From assembly GCA_030591625.1 (NCBI GenBank), contig JAUVAR010000022.1, positions 1-16,550 of the forward strand: 16,550 nucleotides of DNA. The letters are read 5' to 3'. The stretch comes from Candidatus Zixiibacteriota bacterium (lineage in GTDB: Bacteria > Zixibacteria > MSB-5A5 > GN15 > FEB-12). Each line of letters opens with the position of its first letter. Position 1 is the first letter of the stretch. Below are positions 7,455 through 14,006 of this stretch, one piece after another. The notes beneath the pieces were generated by a model that made no database searches, was not told the origin of the DNA, and worked only from the letters and a program-made list of their open reading frames with translations. The translations under genes and the position numbers were made by a program.

Positions 7455-8391
7455 GAACCGTTACAACGGCATTCTTCTGCTTAATAAACCGAAAGGTATT
7501 ACAAGCCACGATGCAGTTGATCGCATTAGGAATATATTTGGACAACGCACAGTTGGACACACTGGTACGCTTGATCCTCTGGCCGATGGACTTTTGGTTA
7601 TCTGTCTGGGTAAGGCTACAAAAATAAGTCGATATCTTACCGACTGTGATAAATCTTATGATGCCACTATCGAACTTGGTCTGACTTCAACTACTCTTGA
7701 TGCCGAAGGACTTGATCCCGATCAAATCCGCTCGAATGTCCCCGAAATGACAAACGAACAGCTTAAAACGTTACTGACAGAATTTGTCGGTCAGCAATTA
7801 CAACAGGTACCTGTTTATTCGGCAGTGAAAGTTGATGGAGAGAGGCTTTACAAGCTCGCTCGAAAAGGTCAGGAGACTGATCGTCCAAGCAGAGATATAA
7901 CAATTCATTCGATTGAACTTACAAAGTTTGAACAGACAGAAATTAAAATTTCAGTTTCCTGCTCCAAAGGCACATACATTCGAACTCTTGCCGCTGACAT
8001 AGGTGATAAGATCGGATGTGGAGCTTATCTTTCTGGACTTACCCGTACAATGGTAGGACGTTTCGACCTCAGTGTTGCCCATACAATCGAACAGCTTGAA
8101 GCTTCCACGGATGAATCGATCCTTGAGAACAAATTATTGTCTGTGAATGAATCACTTGATTTCGCGGCTTTGTTGGTTGATGAACGTGTCAGCACATTGG
8201 TACGAAATGGAGTCGCACTAACAGGTTCTGTCATCCAGGATGTAGATGGAATATTTCTGGCCGGTGAAAACATTCTGATCAAAGATCAAAACGGTTCAGT
8301 GCTGGCGGTTGGAACGGCAGATGTCGATTCAAAAACTGTTTGCCCGACTTTGCAGGATAAAATATTCAATTATGAGAGGGTGATCGCATGA
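7447..8391 (+). CDS. truB: tRNA pseudouridine(55) synthase TruB
   Basis: TruB converts U55 in the T-loop of most tRNAs to pseudouridine and acts as a tRNA chaperone. The 314 residues begin with the family pattern YNGILLLNKPKGITSHD. The catalytic Asp43 sits in GHTGTLDPLADGLL (37-50), and the active-site Tyr71 is in KSYDATIELG. Later signatures are PVYSAVKVDGERLYKLAR (122-139), SKGTYIRTLAADIG (173-186) and LSGLTRTMVGRF (195-206). A PUA-like C-terminal domain occupies about 232-314. The start overlaps the nrnA 3' end by 8 nt, with GTGAGG at 7432-7437 as the ribosome binding site. The stop overlaps the ribF start as ATGA. Tight coupling with both neighbours is likely. Confidence 0.96.
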   Translation: MSKNRYNGILLLNKPKGITSHDAVDRIRNIFGQRTVGHTGTLDPLADGLLVICLGKATKISRYLTDCDKSYDATIELGLTSTTLDAEGLDPDQIRSNVPEMTNEQLKTLLTEFVGQQLQQVPVYSAVKVDGERLYKLARKGQETDRPSRDITIHSIELTKFEQTEIKISVSCSKGTYIRTLAADIGDKIGCGAYLSGLTRTMVGRFDLSVAHTIEQLEASTDESILENKLLSVNESLDFAALLVDERVSTLVRNGVALTGSVIQDVDGIFLAGENILIKDQNGSVLAVGTADVDSKTVCPTLQDKIFNYERVIA

Positions 8392-9341
8392 CGGCGCAGT
8401 TCATTAGATCACTCGCCGCTTTCCCCGCGCCTTCTGAGAAGGGTGCAATTGTTACTGTCGGAACATTTGATGGTATTCACCGGGGTCATCAGGAAATATT
8501 TCGTCGGGTCAAAGATGCGTGCAAAGTTGGCGGACTTGATTCAGTTCTGGTTACTTTTAATCCACATCCAAAAGTTGTGGTGAGGCCGGACAATGTACCA
8601 ATGTTATTGACTTCAATCGAAGAAAAGGAACAATTTGTACCTGATTTCTTTGATGGCAAAGTACTGGTTCTTGAATTTAACGAAAAGCTTATGAATCTAA
8701 GTGCAGAAGAATTTGTTAGTTCAATTCTGGTTGATCGTATCGGTGTGAAGAAATTGATCGTTGGGTATGACCATGGGTTTGGAAAAGACAGAGAAGGCTC
8801 AATTCCTGCCCTGCAAGTGCTTGGACGAAAATACGGATTTGATGTCGATGTTGTTGAGCCTGTATTTAAAAACGGAAGTACTGTTTCATCGACAAGGATT
8901 CGTAAGACGATAGCTGATGGTTCATATAATGAAGCACTTGAACTGCTCGGACATTATTACGCTATCTATGGAAAAGTTGAACGTGGAATCGGACTTGGTC
9001 GCAAGCTCGGTTATCCGACTGCGAATGTTAAATATAGTCCACGCAAGCTATTACCACCCCAGGGTGTATATGCATGCTGGGCCGAAGTGGCAGGATTAGA
9101 ACGTGATGGCATGATGTTTATCGGGCAGAATCATTTCAATCCGACCCAGAGGATTACGGTCGAAGCAAACCTTTTTGACTTTGACCAGGATGTTTACGAT
9201 GAAGAAATAATAGTTTACCCTACACGATTTGTGCGTGAAAACCGGAAGTTTGATTCCCAAGAAGCACTAATCAATCAAATAGAAAAAGATAAGATAGAAA
9301 TATTGCAAGTAAGTAATAAAGGAGAAAAACAATGGCTGTAA
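8388..9341 (+). CDS. ribF: Bifunctional riboflavin kinase / FAD synthetase RibF
   Basis: RibF phosphorylates riboflavin to FMN and then adenylylates FMN to FAD. The N-terminal nucleotidyltransferase domain (about 18-185) has GTFDGIHRGH (25-34), FNPHP (57-61), VGYDHGFGKDREG (125-137) and SSTRIR (167-172). The C-terminal flavokinase domain (about 188-310) has GLGRKLGYPTAN (202-213), QGVYACWAEV and the catalytic-type Glu in TVEANLFDF (257-265). The loop that usually reads NPT or RPT before that strand is NHFN here (248-251), a local divergence. GAGAGGGTGA at 8374-8383 serves the ATG, which overlaps the truB stop by 4 nt. The last 10 nt overlap rpsO, so the S15 Shine-Dalgarno sequence lies inside this gene. 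Confidence 0.95.
   Translation: MTAQFIRSLAAFPAPSEKGAIVTVGTFDGIHRGHQEIFRRVKDACKVGGLDSVLVTFNPHPKVVVRPDNVPMLLTSIEEKEQFVPDFFDGKVLVLEFNEKLMNLSAEEFVSSILVDRIGVKKLIVGYDHGFGKDREGSIPALQVLGRKYGFDVDVVEPVFKNGSTVSSTRIRKTIADGSYNEALELLGHYYAIYGKVERGIGLGRKLGYPTANVKYSPRKLLPPQGVYACWAEVAGLERDGMMFIGQNHFNPTQRITVEANLFDFDQDVYDEEIIVYPTRFVRENRKFDSQEALINQIEKDKIEILQVSNKGEKQWL
9318..9324 (+). promoter_or_regulatory. Ribosome binding site of rpsO inside ribF
   Basis: AAAGGAG, the strongest Shine-Dalgarno sequence in the window, lies 7 nt before the rpsO ATG at 9332 and wholly within the last codons of ribF. It fits the need for high S15 output from a shared transcript and makes translational interplay with ribF likely. 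Confidence 0.8.
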
Positions 9342-9601
9342 CGAAACAGCAGAAAGCAGATACGGTCACGAAACACCGGCTGCACGAGACTGATACTGGC
9401 TCGCCGGAAGTGCAGATTGCGCTTCTTACCGAGCATATCACAGATCTGACCGGACACTTAAAAAACCACAAGAAAGATTTTCATAGCAGACATGGACTGT
9501 TGAAAATGGTGGGACAACGTCGTCGTATGCTCGATTATCTCAAGACTAGAGATATCGAAAGTTATCGCGATGTAATTAAACGTCTTGGTTTGAGACGCTA
9601 A
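9332..9601 (+). CDS. rpsO: 30S ribosomal protein S15
   Basis: S15 is a primary 16S rRNA-binding protein of the 30S platform and contacts the 50S subunit. The product is 89 residues, the usual length. The signature region is intact: HETDTGSPEVQIALLTEHI (18-36), then HLKNHKKDFHSRHGLL and RRRMLDYL. It follows ribF with a 10-nt overlap and precedes pnp by 18 nt, the widely conserved rpsO-pnp pair. There is no room for an untranslated leader, so any S15 autoregulation would have to use the ribF 3' coding region. I see no hairpin between rpsO and pnp. Confidence 0.98.
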   Translation: MAVTKQQKADTVTKHRLHETDTGSPEVQIALLTEHITDLTGHLKNHKKDFHSRHGLLKMVGQRRRMLDYLKTRDIESYRDVIKRLGLRR

Positions 9602-9619
9602 AGGAGATAGCTAGATTTT

Positions 9620-11815
9620 ATGTCACATAAAGTAGAATTTGAAATTGGTGGCCGCACCATGATAATCGAAAGCGGTAAAATTGCCAAGCAGGCGAATGGT
9701 GCATGTACAGTTCAGTATGGTGACTCGATGGTCATCTCGACTGTCTGTTCAGGTCCTGATCCAAAACTTGGTTTTGATTTCTTCCCACTCACAGTTGAGT
9801 ATCGCGAGAAATCATACGCCGCAGGAAAAATCCCAGGTGGATTTTTCAAACGTGAAGCGCGCCCTTCCGAGAAAGAAATTATCTCGGCTCGTATTATTGA
9901 CCGTCCGATAAGACCATTGTTCCCGAATGACTTTCAGTCGGAAACTCAGTGTATTAATTATATCGTTTCACACGATAAAGAAAATGACACTGATATTCTC
10001 GCACTGATTGGCACAGGTGCATCGCTTGCAATTTCTGACGTACCGTTTGAAAAAACTGTCGCAGGTGCAAGAGTTGGACGTATTGACGGTGAATTTATTA
10101 TTAACCCGACCTTTGCCCAGCAGGAAGAATGTGATCTTTGTATCACAATGGCTGGTACTGCTGATAGTATCGCTATGGTCGAAGGTAGTGGAACTGAAGT
10201 TTCTGAAGCAGATGTTATTGATGCATTAGCTTTTGGTCATGACAACATCAAGCAGATCATTGCTAAAATCGAAGAACTGCGTGGTATGTGTGGTAAGGAG
10301 AAATTTGAATATACTCCTGTTTCAATCGACGATGCTATCAAAACTGCGGTAGCCGAAATAGTTGGCGACAAGCTCAAAGAAGTTAATATAATTGCTGACA
10401 AAGAAGGTCGTCGCAATGCTAAGAAAGCATTACAAAACGAAATTCTGGAAGCTCTCGCCGGAGAATATCCTGATGATGCCCGTTCTATCAAAAATGTTTT
10501 TCATGATCTCGACAACAAGTCAATGCGTAGCATGATCTTGAAGGACAATCAGCGTATCGATGGTCGTAAACTTGATGAAGTTCGTGAGATTACACCAGAA
10601 ACTAGTTTCCTCCCACGTGCTCATGGTTCTGCTCTGTTCACACGTGGTCAGACTCAGGCACTTGTTGCTGTTACGCTTGGTACCAAGATGGATGAACAGC
10701 GACTTGACGAACTCGACGGTGAGTCAACCAAGAGCTATATGCTCCATTACAACTTCCCACCATTCTGTGTTGGTGAAGCAAGACCTATTCGTGGCACATC
10801 ACGTCGCGAAGTTGGTCATGGTGTTTTGGCCGAACGTGCACTTCAGCCGGTTATTCCGTCTGATGTAGATTTCCCGTACACTCTTAGACTTGTTTCAGAA
10901 GTATTGGAATCGAATGGTTCATCTTCTATGGCCTCAGTTTGTGCTGGTTCACTCGCCATGATGGACGCCGGTGTTCCGATCAAGACTGCTGTTGCAGGTA
11001 TTGCGATGGGCTTGATCCAGGAAGGTGATGAAGTAAGAATCCTTACTGACATCTTAGGTGATGAAGATCATTTCGGTGATATGGACTTCAAAGTTGCTGG
11101 TACCAATGAAGGCATTACAGCTATTCAGATGGACATCAAAATTGATGGTCTCGATATCGAAGTCATGCGCAAAGCACTGGAACAGGCAAAAGTTGCTCGT
11201 CTTCATATTTTAGATAAAATGAATGCTGTTATCAGTACACATCGTGAATCACTCTCGCAGCATGCTCCGAGAATTATCAGTTTCTACATCAACCCGACTA
11301 AGATCGGTGAGGTGATTGGACCTGGTGGTAAAATGAATCGTTCAATAGTTGAAGAAACCGGTGCCAAAGTTGATATCGAAGATGATGGCAAGGTATTGGT
11401 TGCAAGTGTTGATGCTCAAGCCGGACAGGCTGCGGTAGCAATCATTCAGGGCATTGTAGAAGACCCAGAGCCAGGGAAGACCTATCTCGGTCGTGTGACT
11501 CGTATAATCGAGTTTGGTGCGATTGTGGAAATCTTACCTAAGACTGATGGCCTTGTGCATATCTCTGAACTCGACATGGGCCGTGTTGGTCAGGTCGAAG
11601 ATATTTGCAAACTTGGCGATGAAATGAAAGTCAAAGTACTCGGAATCGATGGTGACCGCGTGAGACTTTCTCGCCGAGCTGTTCTCATTGACGAAGGTGC
11701 TCCTGTACCGGAAGGTGAAGAAGATCGTTATTCACCCGAGAATTTACGCTCCGGTGGCCGTGGTGGTGGCCGAGGCGGTGGTCGTGATCGTGGACCAAGA
11801 AGGGACCGCAGATAG
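9620..11815 (+). CDS. pnp: Polyribonucleotide nucleotidyltransferase (PNPase)
   Basis: PNPase is a trimeric 3'-5' phosphorolytic exoribonuclease. The 731 residues show RNase PH domain 1 (about 5-145, with FFKREARPSEKE), an alpha-helical linker domain (about 235-310), the catalytic RNase PH domain 2 (about 312-545, with LPRAHGSALFTRGQTQALV, GTSRREVGHG and the acidic cluster DEDHFGDMDF at 481-490), a KH domain (about 550-610, loop GPGGK 567-571) and an S1 domain (about 618-688, GKTYLGRVTRIIEFGAIVEI). A Gly/Arg-rich tail (711-731) made of GGRGGGRGGGR-like repeats extends past S1 and may add RNA affinity. AGGAGA at 9602-9607 is the ribosome binding site, 12 nt before the ATG. Co-transcription with rpsO is likely. 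The nearby nrnA would finish the short products. Confidence 0.98.
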   Translation: MSHKVEFEIGGRTMIIESGKIAKQANGACTVQYGDSMVISTVCSGPDPKLGFDFFPLTVEYREKSYAAGKIPGGFFKREARPSEKEIISARIIDRPIRPLFPNDFQSETQCINYIVSHDKENDTDILALIGTGASLAISDVPFEKTVAGARVGRIDGEFIINPTFAQQEECDLCITMAGTADSIAMVEGSGTEVSEADVIDALAFGHDNIKQIIAKIEELRGMCGKEKFEYTPVSIDDAIKTAVAEIVGDKLKEVNIIADKEGRRNAKKALQNEILEALAGEYPDDARSIKNVFHDLDNKSMRSMILKDNQRIDGRKLDEVREITPETSFLPRAHGSALFTRGQTQALVAVTLGTKMDEQRLDELDGESTKSYMLHYNFPPFCVGEARPIRGTSRREVGHGVLAERALQPVIPSDVDFPYTLRLVSEVLESNGSSSMASVCAGSLAMMDAGVPIKTAVAGIAMGLIQEGDEVRILTDILGDEDHFGDMDFKVAGTNEGITAIQMDIKIDGLDIEVMRKALEQAKVARLHILDKMNAVISTHRESLSQHAPRIISFYINPTKIGEVIGPGGKMNRSIVEETGAKVDIEDDGKVLVASVDAQAGQAAVAIIQGIVEDPEPGKTYLGRVTRIIEFGAIVEILPKTDGLVHISELDMGRVGQVEDICKLGDEMKVKVLGIDGDRVRLSRRAVLIDEGAPVPEGEEDRYSPENLRSGGRGGGRGGGRDRGPRRDRR

Positions 11816-11827
11816 GCGGTAACTGAC

Positions 11828-13108
11828 ATGGCAAAAAGGCATATTCCAAAAGATCTGGAGTGCCGAAAGACGACATTAAGAAACGGACTGCGGGTGGTCA
11901 CTCAAACGATACCCTCGGTCCGTTCTGTTTCTATCGGAATCTGGATTGATGTCGGCTCAAGAAATGAGTCGGCTAAAGATAATGGTCTGTCACATTTCGT
12001 TGAACACATGGTGTTCAAAGGAACCGATAAAAGATCATCGCGTGAGATCGCCGATTCACTTGAATCTATAGGCGGCGCATTAAATGGTTTTACATCGCGT
12101 GAACATACCTGTTACACGGCAAGAATTCTCGACGAACATTTAGATATCGCTATGGATGTTCTGGCTGACATTAGTTGTCATCCGAAAATGACTGCTCCCA
12201 ACATGAAAAAAGAACGTCTGGTGATTTGTGAAGAGATCAAAGAATCTTTGGATACACCGGCCGATCATATTCATGACCTGTTCTCGGAAACATTCTGGGA
12301 TGGACATCCTCTTGGTCAGCCAATTATGGGCAGCGAGAGTAACATGATGGCCGTCACCAGAAAACAGCTCAAGAGCTTTCAGGAAAAGCATTATCGCTAT
12401 CCGAATATAGTTGTTGCTGCAAGTGGATCTGTTTCACATGCGAAATTAGTAAAGATCGTTCGTGAGAAATTCGATTTTGGTGAAGGTCAATCTGAAGAAT
12501 ATCTTCCACCTGTACCTATCAAAACAAGACGATCTAAATTCCAGGAAACAAAAAATGCTCAGACACATCTTTGCATAGGTTTTCCTTCGATCGGGTTTAA
12601 TGACGGCGGCCGTGGACCGATAATTTTACTCAATTCATTCCTTGGTGGTGGGATGTCGTCTGTTCTATTCCAGAAAATCAGGGAAGAGCGCGGACTCGCA
12701 TATTCTGTCTGGACCTACCATGATTTCCACAGAGATTGTGGAATCTTTGGAGCTTATGTCGGCACCGATGGTACAAAAGTTGCACTCGCGTACGATGTTA
12801 TCTTAAAAGAGATGCTCAAAATGAAAAGGCGCAAAGTCTCTGACATACAATTGGATAAGATCAAAGCACAGCTTAAGGGACAGATCACTCTGTCGCTTGA
12901 ATCTACAGGTGCCCGGATGAACCGGATGGCCAGGCAGGAGCTTTTGATCGGGAAATTCCAGACGCTTGAAGATATCTTTAAGATGATCGACGGTGTAACG
13001 CCAACTGATGTTTTAAATATTGCAAATAGAGTAATCAATGAAGATAATATCGCAATAGCGATGCTCGGACAAGCCGACAAAACATTCATTGATGAAAAGT
13101 TTAGCTAA
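11828..13108 (+). CDS. M16 family zinc metallopeptidase (MPP/pitrilysin-like)
   Basis: This is an insulinase-superfamily zinc peptidase of the short form, 426 residues, resembling mitochondrial processing peptidase beta and Bacillus MlpA. The inverted zinc motif HFVEH (56-60) supplies His56, Glu59 (base) and His60. The third ligand is probably Glu136 in VICEEIKE, 76 residues on as expected for M16. The C-terminal half carries the conserved FLGGGMSSVLFQKIREERGL stretch (271-290) and an AYSVW strand. There is no signal peptide, so a cytoplasmic enzyme is the simplest reading. The substrate is unknown. It starts 12 nt after pnp with only a weak binding site (AGGCGGT at 11814-11820) and overlaps the next gene by 17 nt. 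Linkage of an M16 peptidase to pnp is known in other bacteria. Confidence 0.93.
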   Translation: MAKRHIPKDLECRKTTLRNGLRVVTQTIPSVRSVSIGIWIDVGSRNESAKDNGLSHFVEHMVFKGTDKRSSREIADSLESIGGALNGFTSREHTCYTARILDEHLDIAMDVLADISCHPKMTAPNMKKERLVICEEIKESLDTPADHIHDLFSETFWDGHPLGQPIMGSESNMMAVTRKQLKSFQEKHYRYPNIVVAASGSVSHAKLVKIVREKFDFGEGQSEEYLPPVPIKTRRSKFQETKNAQTHLCIGFPSIGFNDGGRGPIILLNSFLGGGMSSVLFQKIREERGLAYSVWTYHDFHRDCGIFGAYVGTDGTKVALAYDVILKEMLKMKRRKVSDIQLDKIKAQLKGQITLSLESTGARMNRMARQELLIGKFQTLEDIFKMIDGVTPTDVLNIANRVINEDNIAIAMLGQADKTFIDEKFS

Positions 13109-13901
13109 AAACAAACAGGTAACGGTTACTGCGAATAAAAACTATTCGCGTATTTTGGCGTTCCACAAAATATGTAACGGCCCGACCTTTGGAGTAACTA
13201 ACTTCAGACCGGGCCGTTTCTTTAATCTGATCGAGAATCTTCTCACATCCCGTTACAGAATCATCCCGCTACATGATGCTCTAACAACACCACATCCCAA
13301 TCATATTGCAATAACTTTCGATGACGGTTACGAGCATCTCGATACAGTTCTTACTCGACTTATCAATGAATACAATATTGTACCAACAGTTTTTATACCA
13401 ACTAAATATATTGGATGCGACAATAGCTGGGATTATTCTTACTTCCTGCGAAAGACAGCTCACCTGACATCTGGTAGTATCAAGGCACTGTCAAAACTTG
13501 GCATCGACTTTCAGTCTCATTCGCATGAGCATTTACTGCTTAGTCATTTAACCGATGATCAAATCAGGGGAGAGATGACTCGTTCTCGAGATATTATTGC
13601 AGACCTGACAGGTCAAGAAGTTGATATTATATCATACCCGTTTGGAAGAGTCTCCGATCAAGTGCAAGAAATCGCCCGAGAAGTTGGTTACAAATTTGGG
13701 GTTACTATGAAGTTTCCAGATAGTTCCGATACAGCTCTTTCAACAGGTCGCTATCCGATCTATTCCTATGATTCGATCATCTCGATTAATCGAAAGATCA
13801 CAGGTAATGATCCTTTTCGACTCGAACAGAACAAAGCTCGTTTCACCAATTCTCTATCTGCTGGAACTGACCTCCTAAATAAGATTCGAAAGCTATTCTG
13901 A
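13092..13901 (+). CDS. NodB-type polysaccharide deacetylase (CE4 family)
   Basis: CE4 enzymes remove N- or O-acetyl groups from glycans such as peptidoglycan, chitin oligomers or exopolysaccharide, using a metal ion. The 269 residues have motif 1 TFDDGYE (75-81; catalytic base and metal Asp77/Asp78), motif 2 HSHEH (143-147; metal histidines 143 and 147) and a motif 3-like SYPFG (181-185). No signal peptide or membrane segment is visible, which is unusual because most CE4 enzymes act outside the cytoplasm. It could act on a cytosolic or inner-leaflet glycan precursor, or be exported by another route. The start ATG 13092 overlaps the M16 gene by 17 nt (an in-frame TTG is at 13089), and no good ribosome binding site is seen. 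The substrate cannot be told from sequence. Confidence 0.85.
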   Translation: MKSLAKNKQVTVTANKNYSRILAFHKICNGPTFGVTNFRPGRFFNLIENLLTSRYRIIPLHDALTTPHPNHIAITFDDGYEHLDTVLTRLINEYNIVPTVFIPTKYIGCDNSWDYSYFLRKTAHLTSGSIKALSKLGIDFQSHSHEHLLLSHLTDDQIRGEMTRSRDIIADLTGQEVDIISYPFGRVSDQVQEIAREVGYKFGVTMKFPDSSDTALSTGRYPIYSYDSIISINRKITGNDPFRLEQNKARFTNSLSAGTDLLNKIRKLF

Positions 13902-14006
13902 TATAATAATCTCTATTGAGAGAGTCGATTACGCAAAAATCTTGCCTTACTCTCTATATTGCAGTAATTTGGCGGTTCTACAGAATGAATACGAGGTGGA
14001 AGAATA
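13902..14006 (+). promoter_or_regulatory. Intergenic leader before leuS, possible weak promoter
   Basis: This 105-nt gap is the widest in the window. It has an inverted repeat, AGAGAGT (13919-13925) and ACTCTCT (13949-13955), around a 23-nt loop. A weak promoter-like pair is TTGCCT (13942-13947) and TAATTT (13965-13970), 17 bp apart. A lone TATAAT sits at 13902-13907. GAGGTG at 13993-13998 is a good ribosome binding site for leuS. I see no T-box core sequence, no leucine-rich leader peptide and no U-tract terminator. Separate transcription of leuS is plausible but not shown. Confidence 0.3.

Noticed and set aside
10560..10868. Plus-strand ORF of 102 codons in another frame inside pnp
   Set aside because: It is a shadow of the conserved catalytic PNPase domain. 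The protein reads as low-complexity and has no motif.
13902..13907. TATAAT directly after the deacetylase stop as a leuS promoter
   Set aside because: There is no -35 match at proper spacing, and the region is AT-rich enough for a chance hit.
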